From: Bacteroidia bacterium
GTDB taxonomy: Bacteria > Bacteroidota > Bacteroidia > 2-12-FULL-35-15
Reading direction: 5' to 3'
DNA: 64,000 nt
Assembly (NCBI GenBank): GCA_030654175.1
Contig: JAURXZ010000008.1
Location: forward strand, 482,293 to 546,292
The notes beneath the pieces are model-generated. The model searched no databases, was not told the origin of the DNA, and worked only from the letters and a program-made list of their open reading frames with translations. Of this stretch, positions 7,011 through 15,731 are shown piece by piece. The translations under genes and the position numbers were made by a program. Positions within the stretch are counted from its first letter, which is position 1. Each line of letters opens with the position of its first letter.

Positions 7011-8585
7011 TTACTCTAAAATGATCTTTTTAGAAATAGAACCTTTGTTCAACTGAATTTTAGTAATATATAATCCTGTAGAAAGTCCTTCACGTTGAAC
7101 AGTATATTTTTGAGTGTTCAACCCAACAATTTGTTTAACCATTCTTCCGGTTACATCATATAATTCAACACTTTTAATAGTAGTTGAACCATTTACTGAA
7201 AAATTAATTTCAGTTGAAGATGGGTTAGGGAAAATAGTAATGTCAGATACATTAACGTTTTCGTTAACTCCGGCAGGGTTAGGAACACAACCAGCTAAAC
7301 CTAAAGCACAAACCATACGTGGATTTAAATAACCCTGGATGGTATCAATGTACATTCTACCTTTTGTTGCTGATTGATCAGGATTGCTCAATAATTGCAT
7401 ACAATTAACAACACTTCCGTTAGTTGTACCTGAATATCCATTGTATTGTGCAATGAAAGTAGCTTCACTCCACCAATCCCAAGGACTTCCTTGTTCTTTT
7501 TGTGCATTAGCACCAGGACCAGTACAACTCAAGTTCGCACCTGGAGCCGGTGTTATAAAAGGAAATAAACCTTCTATTCCATCATTTACAAGGTTAGCTT
7601 TGGTTGTAAATGGATCGGTATAAAGTGAGTTTTTGAAAATTAAATTGTTGTTAATAGTATCACTGTTAACATAAGCAAGAACATCATAACTACCGCTTGC
7701 CTCAACAACAAAGTCTCCTGTAGTTGGAACAATAACAGCACCTGTTTTGTATGGTGCGTTAGGATCTTTATAGCAATGTAAACCTACAATTGGCACTTCC
7801 AATGAATCGATCCATGAAGTATCTCCAATAGCACCACCAACATTGAATGCCATGTTAATGGTAGAAGTATGAGATGGGTAGTTAGCAATATTTAAACCAG
7901 TTGTATTTGTTCCATCAAAATTACCCGATAGTGATTGATCAATATATGGTACTGGTGGACTTGCTGAGTTATCTAAGAATTTAGCTAATTGAATTTCAGC
8001 AACCTGGTTCAATGATGCATAAGCAAGAGCAATGTATCCACCTGAACCTAAACCACCTACCGCAATTTTGGTAGTATCAATTTTATAAACATTGGCAGTA
8101 GCTTTGTCTTCTTTGAAATAACGAACACAATTTTTAGCATCTTGTATAGAACGGTAAACTGCGTTTAACAATGTTCCTGTTCTTACATCTAAACTAGTTG
8201 AAAGAGCATTCCATCCCAAACGGTAATCAGCAGCAACTGCAACATATCCTCTTTTTGCGAATCTGTTACACATTTCTACTACTGCACTGTCTGTTTTTGA
8301 ACCTGTAGGTTGTCCGTTCGCAATAGCCGGAAGAAAACTTCCAGTATGTAGAACAATAACCAATGGTCTTGCAGTTAATACATCTCCTGTTGGTTCGTAA
8401 ACATCCATTTTTAGATCGGATGGTGCTGGTGTTCCTGTTAAAACTGAAAGGTTATTTCCGTAAGTAACATTTGAGGTAACTGTTACCGAAGTGAAAATTT
8501 CGGTTAAATACCTTTGTGAAAAGCCATTGAAAGAAAAGGCTAAAAGGCATAATGTTGCGACTAATTGTAATTTTTTTCTCATCAT
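7011..8585 (-). CDS. Secreted alpha/beta hydrolase with T9SS type A sorting domain
   Basis: A 524-residue protein with a signal peptide (about 1-23, ending FSQ), an alpha/beta-hydrolase domain (about 55-330) of carboxylesterase type and a C-terminal T9SS type A domain (about 450-524, with FPNPSSTEINF and GLYITKIQL). The substrate is unknown; it would be an exported or surface-bound esterase-like protein. One oddity is that the nucleophile elbow, normally GxSxG, reads GGLGSGG at 177-183, with Gly where the Ser should be and Ser one place later. The oxyanion motif is HTGS rather than HGG. It may be inactive or use a shifted geometry. A -7 box lies at 8615-8622. Confidence 0.82.
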   Translation of the reverse strand: MMRKKLQLVATLCLLAFSFNGFSQRYLTEIFTSVTVTSNVTYGNNLSVLTGTPAPSDLKMDVYEPTGDVLTARPLVIVLHTGSFLPAIANGQPTGSKTDSAVVEMCNRFAKRGYVAVAADYRLGWNALSTSLDVRTGTLLNAVYRSIQDAKNCVRYFKEDKATANVYKIDTTKIAVGGLGSGGYIALAYASLNQVAEIQLAKFLDNSASPPVPYIDQSLSGNFDGTNTTGLNIANYPSHTSTINMAFNVGGAIGDTSWIDSLEVPIVGLHCYKDPNAPYKTGAVIVPTTGDFVVEASGSYDVLAYVNSDTINNNLIFKNSLYTDPFTTKANLVNDGIEGLFPFITPAPGANLSCTGPGANAQKEQGSPWDWWSEATFIAQYNGYSGTTNGSVVNCMQLLSNPDQSATKGRMYIDTIQGYLNPRMVCALGLAGCVPNPAGVNENVNVSDITIFPNPSSTEINFSVNGSTTIKSVELYDVTGRMVKQIVGLNTQKYTVQREGLSTGLYITKIQLNKGSISKKIILE

Positions 8586-8614
8586 TTAGGTTTTTTTAGT
8601 GATTAAATTTTTTG

Positions 8615-8622
8615 CAAAGATA
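8615..8622 (-). promoter_or_regulatory. Candidate -7 box for the T9SS hydrolase gene
   Basis: On the minus strand the site reads TATCTTTG, matching the Bacteroidota TAnnTTTG consensus, about 30 bp upstream of the start codon at 8585. No clear TTG lies 17-23 bp further upstream. Confidence 0.55.
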
Positions 8623-8738
8623 GTTTTTTTTTTAGTTTGACAGTAATTGTGGGAAAATTTTGCGAAATGTATTTTGGCCCGGAAAAGTGGAAAATTGAAA
8701 AAATTGAAATATTGAGTTCACTCCCCCCTTAAATTTTA

Positions 8739-8816
8739 TTTGACACTAATTTTACTGATTTAATACGTTGATTATCAATACTGTTTTGAAAAACAATTCG
8801 TGCAATTCGTGTCAAA
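8739..8816. repeat. Degenerate inverted repeat of the CACGAATT family
   Basis: The left arm at 8739-8760 and right arm at 8792-8816 pair imperfectly (about 17 of 22 positions by eye). The right arm carries ATTCGTGCAATTCGTG, the motif also found in the better conserved inverted repeat at 39105-39161. It fills the gap between the two minus-strand genes (8586-8848), which otherwise holds only the promoter region. Confidence 0.6.
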
Positions 8817-8848
8817 AATTTTTTCGGAGGAGACTCAATAATCAAATA

Positions 8849-9904
8849 TTATTTCAAATCCTCCGCATCACATTTTAGAAGAAAAGGTTCAAATACCTGG
8901 GAAATATAAAGTTTACCATTATAATATAAAGCAGTTGAACCACCACTAATGTCAGAACCATCATTTGAATAAACAGCTTTGTATTCTCCTGTAATTTTGT
9001 TTACACGATAAACAACGGTGGGGGAGTTGTTCTTAACGTCTTTATAATGTTTTAAAAAAGCTATTTGATTGAGATGAGCAGTTACAAGTATCTCATTGTC
9101 ATTGATAAAAGTAATATTGTCGAGTCCCTTCAGCTTTGCAATTGTTTTTACGGAATACGAATCTGTTTCATCTTTCGGATCCGGCTTGTTAATTACTAGT
9201 GCTTTCGGGTGGTATTGTAACATATACAGTTTGTTGCTTCTTATGGTTGAAAGAAGCACATTGTCAGAAGGACAATGATTGATGGCTATTCCATTGGCAT
9301 AAGAAAACCGGTCAGCTACCACACTCCATTGTTGATTAGCAGGGTGATAACCAACAACATTAGAAGTTTTTAATTTCAGTAATGATTCCATTGCACTTCC
9401 ACGTTTGCGTGCATCATTGGTAACAAAAATTTCTCCGGTACAATCTGCTGTAACATCATTTGGTGAAACAAGTAATGGAGAATCCAGCTTTTCTTTAAAC
9501 TGCAGATGATCAGCAAATACAGTATAAACAATTATTGAATGTTCTTTTTTTTCTTCGTTGTGTGACACACAATACAGTAATATTTCGCCTTTTAAATTTT
9601 TAACCAGATCAAAACCATGAGGGCGAAATACCATGCCTTGTGGTTCATTCGATCGTTTCAAAATTTTATAACTATCGTTTTTTAAATTTACTTCGCAAAT
9701 TTCTGCATAAACATCTTTTCCATTTCTTCTCTGTAAACAGGAAGCCAGAATTCGGGGATAAGAAGCACTGAAAGTATCAAGCACTATGTCTTCAGGACCG
9801 GGGCCAACTTCTATTTTTACACTTTTCCTATGCTGAACAAGAGGCAGTTTAGGCGAACAGGCTGTGAAAGTGAAAAGAATAAAAATTGTGAAAATTATTT
9901 TCAT
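8849..9904 (-). CDS. Paraoxonase/SMP-30-like beta-propeller lipoprotein
   Basis: About 351 residues from ATG 9904, chosen because it gives a short lipoprotein signal ending in TFTAC; longer in-frame starts exist at 9937 and 9991. The body resembles paraoxonase/arylesterase. Motifs matching the calcium-binding residues of human PON1 occur in order: PED (PON1 E53/D54), SPND (N168), ANGI (N224) and DNIT (D269/N270). Such propellers hydrolyse lactones or esters using the central calcium. The substrate is unknown. The protein would be anchored in an envelope membrane through its Cys. The stop is about 30 bp from a degenerate repeat. Confidence 0.75.
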   Translation of the reverse strand: MKIIFTIFILFTFTACSPKLPLVQHRKSVKIEVGPGPEDIVLDTFSASYPRILASCLQRRNGKDVYAEICEVNLKNDSYKILKRSNEPQGMVFRPHGFDLVKNLKGEILLYCVSHNEEKKEHSIIVYTVFADHLQFKEKLDSPLLVSPNDVTADCTGEIFVTNDARKRGSAMESLLKLKTSNVVGYHPANQQWSVVADRFSYANGIAINHCPSDNVLLSTIRSNKLYMLQYHPKALVINKPDPKDETDSYSVKTIAKLKGLDNITFINDNEILVTAHLNQIAFLKHYKDVKNNSPTVVYRVNKITGEYKAVYSNDGSDISGGSTALYYNGKLYISQVFEPFLLKCDAEDLK

Positions 9905-10257
9905 ACTATCAAATACGGTAATTGTTTTATTTTTCATTTTTGATATGGGGCAACCTTTAGTTTTTTTATATCTTATAATTGCTTCCGACATTTATATCTA
10001 TAATATTGCCGGAGATAAAAAATTTTGCAATAAATATATATTAAAATTGCTTTTGAAGTATTAATTTTTTAGTGCTTGTTTAAATTTACACAAAAAAAAC
10101 ATTACAGTCATCCCCATTTTCCTAAGTTCAGATGTGAAACGGGCAAGTTCATGTGGAGCCCAAAGAAAAAGGTCCTAAGGGGTAAATAGTATATTATTAT
10201 TATCTATTTATAAAATTTGATCAGGCTCTTAAACTATGCGCTTTTTGAAGGTGAGAG
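9905..10257. other. 353-bp spacer without recognised gene
   Basis: An AT-rich gap between the lipoprotein gene and the TonB-receptor stop. It contains possible upstream starts of the lipoprotein (9937, 9991) but no conserved ORF, strong hairpin or repeat that I recognise. Confidence 0.5.
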
Positions 10258-12504
10258 TCAGTTGTATAAATTATAGCGTATACCTATAAAAAATCTTCTT
10301 CCTTGCATTGGTGCATAATTGTATGATGGATCAAATGTATAATTGTTCGGGTTGTTTTCGGTGATATGTTTATCGAAAGGGTCAAAAGGCCTTAAAATAG
10401 GATCGCTGGGAGTAAAATTTAAAATGTTTTTTACCCCACCATAAAATTCAATTCCATTTTTTAATTTTTTACTGATTTGAATGTTTTGAATTGTAAACCA
10501 AGGCGATTGTTCCAATCGGTAATCATTCGGAACAATTGGCAAATGCATCGGACTTTTAATAGTACCCGTATAATCAATGCTTATTCCGGTTTTTACAAAT
10601 GTATAACTCAATGTAAAATTGCCGGAAAAATCGGGTGCATGCAATTGTGGAGTTCGCACATTCTTTTCTATGCTATAAACATTCATATAGGTTCCTCCGA
10701 TAATGGCTTTAAATCCGTTTGTAAATGCGATATCTAAATTCAATGCAGCTCCTTTTGAAATGGCATATCCATCCAAATTGTCAAAAATAATTTTTGTTGC
10801 ATCGGTTGTAAAATCACCAATTATTTTATTTGTAAAATAAGTATAAAACAAACTGGCATCAATACCGATATATGCATTGGTAAATATGAAAAATCGTTGA
10901 TAATTTAAATTGGCGTTCCATGATTTTTCAGGTTCTAAATTGTTTTTAATTATCACTTCTCTGGCACCTGTAAGTGCAGCATGGTCTTCAGTAAATAAAT
11001 TTACGATCCTGTAACCATTTCCGCTGCTTAATCTAAAAATATTATTTTCATTTAAAGCATATTTAAATGCCAGACGTGGCGAAAAAATCATCCCATGATC
11101 GGTATTGTAATCATAACGTAATCCGGCAAGTGTTGTAAGTTTTTTGAATTTTAAATTGGATTGAACAAATACCCCCGGCAAATATGTGTTTTGAGCTTTG
11201 TTGGTCGGATTTAATGAATCCGTACTTTGTGTTCCTGGTGTATTGTCGTCATAATACGTGTAACGGAAGGGAAGGCCAATCAATATATCTGCATTTTTAT
11301 TTATTGTTTTATTCCAATACAATTGAGCAAAGGCTATATTTTGCATGGCCATGTAGGAGGTAGTTCCATAATAGGAATTTTGATTATGATTATTAAGTGA
11401 ATATTGCAAAAACATACTCTCTTTTTTTAAAGGTAATTGATAAACCCCAATTAATTCATACCTGCTTGTATAAATAGATTCACCATAGACGCTATCGGTG
11501 CCTCTGAATTTATTTTCATATTGCGTTTCTCCCCCCCACCTGTCTTCATAAACAAAACGAGCCGCAATACTGGCAATTCTATTTTCTGTCCGATCAAAAT
11601 TCCATTTGTTAAATATCGAAATACGATTTTGAAGTGTGATATCTGTAAAGTTATCCCCATTTTTATCCATCACATTTTGAAAATTAAAATAGTTGACGCC
11701 AAGCAATGAATGTGCCTTTTTAAATTTTGTTTTTATGCCCAGATCAATATTGTATTCTTTATCTGTTGTTGCCATTACATCAATGCTTAATTTGGGTGCA
11801 TCCTTTGCGTTTTTTGTTATTACATTTATCAATCCCCCCACAGCTTCAGAGCCATATAGAGTGCTTGCAGGACCTTTTACAACTTCTATCCTGTTTACAA
11901 GGCTGTTTGGTATTCCACTTAACCCGTAAACGGTTGATAATGCACTCACAATAGGCATTCCGTCAATTGTAATCATTGTATAGGGCCCTTCCATGCCATT
12001 GATGTGTATATCTCCGGTGTTGCATACGTTACAATTAAGCTGAGGCTGCACTCCATTTACCATTTGCATGGATTCGAATAAGCTTGGTGTAGGGTTTTTT
12101 AAAAATAATTTTGGAGTTAAAATTTCAATAGGTATAGGTGATTCAGAGCGGGAGATTTCTTTCATCGTACCTGAAACAACCACTTCATTCAATCTGTTAT
12201 CCAGCGAAATTATATTCTGGCTGATGATTACAGGCAATGATTTGTCAATCATTACCTTTTTTTTAACTTTTTGGTATCCAACCAATGATATTTGAAATTC
12301 ATATTCTCCAAATGGAATCTGAGTAATTTCAAATTCACCTTGATTATCGGTGGTAGAACTATATTGTGTCCCGGTTAATCCAATATTTACAAACTCTACA
12401 GGCTTATTATCACTTGTGATTTTCCCTTTTATACTTCCGGTTTGCCCATTAACAGACAAGGCAAATAACAGGTTTAATAATAAAATCAGCTTCATATCTC
12501 TCAT
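10258..12504 (-). CDS. TonB-dependent outer-membrane receptor, probably for metal
   Basis: A 748-residue receptor with a signal peptide (about 1-20), a carboxypeptidase-regulatory-like domain (about 22-100), a plug domain (about 110-235, including VVKGPASTLYGSEAVGG) and a beta-barrel to the C-terminus. A second ATG at 12495 is an alternative start. The early plug carries a Cys pair (NCNVCNTGD, near residue 158), a possible ligand site. It is divergent from a DtxR/MntR regulator and an Nramp transporter, so manganese or iron uptake is likely. A palindrome at 12529-12544, just upstream of its -7 box, suggests repression by that regulator. Confidence 0.88.
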   Translation of the reverse strand: MRDMKLILLLNLLFALSVNGQTGSIKGKITSDNKPVEFVNIGLTGTQYSSTTDNQGEFEITQIPFGEYEFQISLVGYQKVKKKVMIDKSLPVIISQNIISLDNRLNEVVVSGTMKEISRSESPIPIEILTPKLFLKNPTPSLFESMQMVNGVQPQLNCNVCNTGDIHINGMEGPYTMITIDGMPIVSALSTVYGLSGIPNSLVNRIEVVKGPASTLYGSEAVGGLINVITKNAKDAPKLSIDVMATTDKEYNIDLGIKTKFKKAHSLLGVNYFNFQNVMDKNGDNFTDITLQNRISIFNKWNFDRTENRIASIAARFVYEDRWGGETQYENKFRGTDSVYGESIYTSRYELIGVYQLPLKKESMFLQYSLNNHNQNSYYGTTSYMAMQNIAFAQLYWNKTINKNADILIGLPFRYTYYDDNTPGTQSTDSLNPTNKAQNTYLPGVFVQSNLKFKKLTTLAGLRYDYNTDHGMIFSPRLAFKYALNENNIFRLSSGNGYRIVNLFTEDHAALTGAREVIIKNNLEPEKSWNANLNYQRFFIFTNAYIGIDASLFYTYFTNKIIGDFTTDATKIIFDNLDGYAISKGAALNLDIAFTNGFKAIIGGTYMNVYSIEKNVRTPQLHAPDFSGNFTLSYTFVKTGISIDYTGTIKSPMHLPIVPNDYRLEQSPWFTIQNIQISKKLKNGIEFYGGVKNILNFTPSDPILRPFDPFDKHITENNPNNYTFDPSYNYAPMQGRRFFIGIRYNLYN

Positions 12505-12512
12505 ATTTTATA

Positions 12513-12520
12513 CAAATATA
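12513..12520 (-). promoter_or_regulatory. Candidate -7 box for the TonB receptor
   Basis: The minus strand reads TATATTTG (TAnnTTTG), 9 bp before the first possible start and 18 bp before the second ATG. The short leader makes the ATG at 12495 plausible. Confidence 0.5.
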
Positions 12521-12528
12521 AATAATAA

Positions 12529-12544
12529 TTTAGATTAGTCTAAA
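12529..12544. promoter_or_regulatory. Candidate DtxR/MntR operator in the divergent promoter
   Basis: The perfect inverted repeat TTTAGA-TTAG-TCTAAA lies just upstream of the receptor -7 box in the 97-bp gap between receptor and regulator. Its size and dyad symmetry resemble metal-box operators of the DtxR family (DtxR boxes read TTAGGTTAG and complement). Binding is inferred from position. Confidence 0.65.
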
Positions 12545-12575
12545 AATTATTTATTATTAATTTAAAATTATTTTG

Positions 12576-12591
12576 TAATTTTGTCTAAAAT
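12576..12591 (+). promoter_or_regulatory. -7 box and overlapping second dyad before the regulator gene
   Basis: TAATTTTG (12576-12583) matches TAnnTTTG, and the overlapping ATTTT-GTCT-AAAAT (12578-12591) is a dyad sharing GTCTAAAA with the operator at 12529. This placement over the expected transcription start, 11-24 bp before the ATG at 12602, suggests autoregulation. Confidence 0.5.
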
Positions 12592-12601
12592 CATTGTATT
12601 G

Positions 12602-13261
12602 ATGCACTCATTTACAGAAGAGAATTATCTCAAAGCCATTTATAAACTCATTGAACAGGAAGGCGATGTTGTCAGCACCAACGCCATCGCTGAAAAGATG
12701 AGTACCAAAGCTGCATCCGTAACAGATATGCTTAAAAAGCTTTCGGATAAAAAACTGATCAATTATCAAAAATATCAGGGCGTTACGCTTACTCCAAAAG
12801 GTGAAAAAGTGGCTCTTAACATCATCAGAAAACACCGCCTGTGGGAAATGTTTTTGGTGGAAAAGCTCGATTTTAAGTGGGATGAAGTACACGATGTAGC
12901 CGAACAATTGGAACATATTAATTCGGATAAACTGATCGAAGAAATTGATAAATTTTTAAACTACCCTAAAGTAGATCCTCATGGGGATCCAATACCGGAT
13001 GCGAAAGGGAAATTAAATATTCCTAAATCACATTTATTATCAAAGTTCAAAAAAAATGATGTTTGTATTATGACCGGTGTAGTTGATCACTCCACAGCAT
13101 TCTTGCAATATTTGGATAGATCAGGCATTGCTTTAGGAAGTGAAATTAAAATAAAAGAGATCATTGAATTTGATCGTTCTCTTCAAATTACAATAAATAA
13201 AGGCGCTTCTATTTTTATAAGTAATGATGTTGCAAAAAATATTTTAGTGATCATTAAATAA
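12602..13261 (+). CDS. DtxR/MntR-family metal-dependent regulator
   Basis: About 219 residues from ATG 12602; a TTG at 12581 in the same frame lies on the -7 box and is rejected. The N-terminal winged helix starts with the family-typical SFTEENYLKAIY. Next come the dimerisation/metal domain (including RKHRLWEMFL and an HDVAEQLEH metal-site stretch) and a C-terminal FeoA/SH3-like domain (about 145-219). It probably represses uptake genes when Mn(II) or Fe(II) is bound. Nramp begins 3 bp after the stop, and the TonB receptor is divergent, making a coherent metal-import locus. Confidence 0.9.
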   Translation: MHSFTEENYLKAIYKLIEQEGDVVSTNAIAEKMSTKAASVTDMLKKLSDKKLINYQKYQGVTLTPKGEKVALNIIRKHRLWEMFLVEKLDFKWDEVHDVAEQLEHINSDKLIEEIDKFLNYPKVDPHGDPIPDAKGKLNIPKSHLLSKFKKNDVCIMTGVVDHSTAFLQYLDRSGIALGSEIKIKEIIEFDRSLQITINKGASIFISNDVAKNILVIIK

Positions 13262-13264
13262 ATT

Positions 13265-15139
13265 ATGAGAAACGGTTCAAGAAAATCACTGGAGGAAGTA
13301 CATTCGAGTGTACATACAGATAAAAGCAGTTTCTGGCGGAAGCTTTTTGCCTATATGGGACCGGCCTATTTAATAAGTGTTGGTTATATGGATCCGGGCA
13401 ACTGGGCTACCGATATTGCAGGTGGTAGTCAGTTTGGTTATAAATTATTATGGGTGCTTTTAATGAGCAACGTCATGGCATTGCTTCTTCAGAGTTTAAG
13501 TGCCAGATTGGGATTGGTGAGGGGACTCGACCTGGCACAAGCTTCCAGGGCTACTTATCCGCGGGTGGTAAATTTTTGCAACTGGATATTAGCCGAGATC
13601 GCCATTGCAGCCTGTGACCTGGCCGAAGTGATAGGAATGGCAATAGGTTTACAATTATTATTTAACATTCCCCTTTTAGCAGGTGTTTCTATTACAGTAC
13701 TGGACACGTTGCTTCTATTGGTGTTACAGAAGCATGGCATCCGTAAAATGGAAGCTTTTATTCTGGCTTTGGTTGCCACTATTGGTTTTGCTTTTATAGC
13801 AGAAATGTATTTTGCTCAACCCGATGGGGCCGAATTGATAAAAGGTTTTATACCTTCTATTCCCAACGATCAGGCACTTTATATCGCTATTGGTATTATC
13901 GGTGCTACTGTTATGCCGCATAATTTATACTTACATTCTTCACTTGTTCAAACCCGTAAACTCGACAGAACACCTAAGGGAATTAAGGAAGCAATAAAAT
14001 TTAATTTTATAGATACCAGTATCGCATTAAATCTGGCTTTATTTGTAAATGCTGCTATTCTTATCCTTGCTGCAAGCGCTTTTTATTCAACAGGTAGATT
14101 TGGAGTTGCTGAAATTCAGGATGCTTATAAATTGCTTGAAGGTGTTCTTGGAACTCATCTTGCACCCCTTTTATTTGCTGTGGCCTTGATCGCTGCAGGG
14201 CAAAGCTCCACATTAACAGGCACCTTATCAGGTCAGATCGTAATGGAGGGTTATTTAAATATACGTATTCAACCCTGGTTAAGAAGATTAATAACCCGAA
14301 TGATCGCTATTATACCTGCCTTATTGGTTATTTCCATATTTGGTGAAGAGGCAACCGGTGAATTATTGATCTTAAGTCAGGTTATTTTGAGCATGCAACT
14401 GGGGTTCGCTATTATTCCTCTTATTCACTTAACAAGTGATAAAAAACATATGGGAATATTTGCAAACAAAACATGGGTAAAAATCTGTGCCTGGATTGTT
14501 GCCATAATAATTGTAGGATTGAATGCGAAACTTGTGTTTGAAACGGTTAAGGAATGGTTGGGGACTGTAGAAAATCCATTCATTTTATATGTTACTGTTG
14601 TTCCCTTAATAATTGCAGCGGCATTTTTATTATTATACATCACTTTCAGCCCTTTATTTAAAAGACAAAGCATTGGAGAGAACAAGGTTCCTGATGGCAC
14701 TCCCGAAGAACTTGAAATTCTTCCTATGTTGAAATATAACAAGATCGCCATCACTGTGGATTTTAGCAAAAGCGACAGTAAGGCCATCAGCTATGCATTT
14801 GCTCAAGGAGGGAAAAGTGCCGAATATATTCTGATACATATTGTTGAAACAGCCGGAGCACGATTGATGGATCAGGAAATTGATGATCTTGAAACAGTAT
14901 CCGATAAAGAAAATCTGGAAAAATACAGATTGGAACTGGTTTCTAAAGGCTATAAGATCGAAACTAAACTTGGTTTTGGTAACCCTAAAAAAAGTATTCC
15001 CGAAATTGTAAATAATACCTCATGTGATCTGCTCGTGATGGGCGCCCATGGTCACAGAGCCTTAAAAGATGTTATCTTTGGAACTACCCTTGATGCGGTA
15101 AGACATAATGTGAAAGTTCCGGTTTTGATTGTGAGGTGA
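13265..15139 (+). CDS. mntH: Nramp divalent metal transporter fused to a universal stress domain
   Basis: A 624-residue protein. Residues about 25-465 are an Nramp transporter: the TM1 metal motif DPGN (near 44) and the TM6 motif MPH (near 217) are intact, which favours Mn(II)/Fe(II) transport. Residues about 485-624 form a UspA domain with the nucleotide-binding pattern GAHGHRALKDVIFGTT near its end. The soluble domain would lie in the cytoplasm and may sense ATP or stress. It is 3 bp downstream of the DtxR/MntR gene, so surely one operon. The gene symbol applies to the transporter part only. Confidence 0.92.
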   Translation: MRNGSRKSLEEVHSSVHTDKSSFWRKLFAYMGPAYLISVGYMDPGNWATDIAGGSQFGYKLLWVLLMSNVMALLLQSLSARLGLVRGLDLAQASRATYPRVVNFCNWILAEIAIAACDLAEVIGMAIGLQLLFNIPLLAGVSITVLDTLLLLVLQKHGIRKMEAFILALVATIGFAFIAEMYFAQPDGAELIKGFIPSIPNDQALYIAIGIIGATVMPHNLYLHSSLVQTRKLDRTPKGIKEAIKFNFIDTSIALNLALFVNAAILILAASAFYSTGRFGVAEIQDAYKLLEGVLGTHLAPLLFAVALIAAGQSSTLTGTLSGQIVMEGYLNIRIQPWLRRLITRMIAIIPALLVISIFGEEATGELLILSQVILSMQLGFAIIPLIHLTSDKKHMGIFANKTWVKICAWIVAIIIVGLNAKLVFETVKEWLGTVENPFILYVTVVPLIIAAAFLLLYITFSPLFKRQSIGENKVPDGTPEELEILPMLKYNKIAITVDFSKSDSKAISYAFAQGGKSAEYILIHIVETAGARLMDQEIDDLETVSDKENLEKYRLELVSKGYKIETKLGFGNPKKSIPEIVNNTSCDLLVMGAHGHRALKDVIFGTTLDAVRHNVKVPVLIVR

Positions 15140-15178
15140 TAAACTATTATTTTACCATTCAGCAATAGGGAAGGGGAT

Positions 15179-15209
15179 GCAAATTCTTTTTTTCGAAGAA
15201 ATGATTTGC
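15179..15209 (+). terminator. Possible terminator after the Nramp gene
   Basis: GCAAAT and ATTTGC arms enclose an interior that can pair partly, followed by a T-rich stretch (ATTTTATTTTTTC). It is weak but well placed, between the Nramp stop at 15139 and smpB. Confidence 0.4.
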
Positions 15210-15263
15210 AATTTTATTTTTTCTTTCATTCCCAAAGCTGAGGCATTAAGGTGATTGTTTTAT

Positions 15264-15271
15264 TACCTTTG
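15264..15271 (+). promoter_or_regulatory. -7 box of smpB
   Basis: TACCTTTG matches TAnnTTTG and ends 7 bp before the ATG at 15279. This implies a very short or absent leader and argues against the in-frame TTG at 15255, which lies upstream of the -7 box. Confidence 0.6.
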
Positions 15272-15278
15272 TAATCTT

Positions 15279-15731
15279 ATGGCCTCTGAAAATTCTATTA
15301 ATATAAAAAATAAAAAAGCGTCTTTTGAATATTCATTTATTGATAAATATGTTGCCGGTATTCAATTGACCGGAACAGAAATAAAATCAGTACGGGAAGC
15401 TAAATCGAACATTAACGATGCTTTTTGCGTGTTTTTAAATGATGAATTATTTATCCGTAACATGCACATTGCCCCATATTTTAACGGGACATATAATAAT
15501 GTGGGTGAAAAACGTGACCGCAAACTATTACTCAATAAGAGGGAACTGGATAAGCTTCAGGGCAAATTAAAGGATAAAGGATTAACGATTATTCCTTTAC
15601 GTTTATTTATTAGTGAAAAAGGATACGCCAAGCTGGAAATAGCATTGGCAAAGGGTAAAAAGCTATATGATAAGCGCGATGATATTAAAAAGAAAGATAT
15701 TGAAAGAGAAACGAGCAGGAGCCTAAAATAA
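15279..15731 (+). CDS. smpB: SsrA-binding protein SmpB
   Basis: About 150 residues from ATG 15279. The protein shows the SmpB core: FEYSFIDKYVAGIQLTGTEIKS at the start of the beta-barrel, then IAPYFNGTYNN, then the basic C-terminal tail (KGKKLYDKRDDIKKKDIERE) that enters the ribosome. SmpB delivers tmRNA to stalled ribosomes for trans-translation. The tmRNA gene itself is not visible in the window. Transcribed alone, from the -7 box at 15264. Confidence 0.95.
   Translation: MASENSINIKNKKASFEYSFIDKYVAGIQLTGTEIKSVREAKSNINDAFCVFLNDELFIRNMHIAPYFNGTYNNVGEKRDRKLLLNKRELDKLQGKLKDKGLTIIPLRLFISEKGYAKLEIALAKGKKLYDKRDDIKKKDIERETSRSLK

Noticed and set aside
12581..12601. Upstream TTG start for the DtxR/MntR regulator
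   Set aside because: It lies within the -7 box and operator; the ATG at 12602 gives the family-typical N-terminus.
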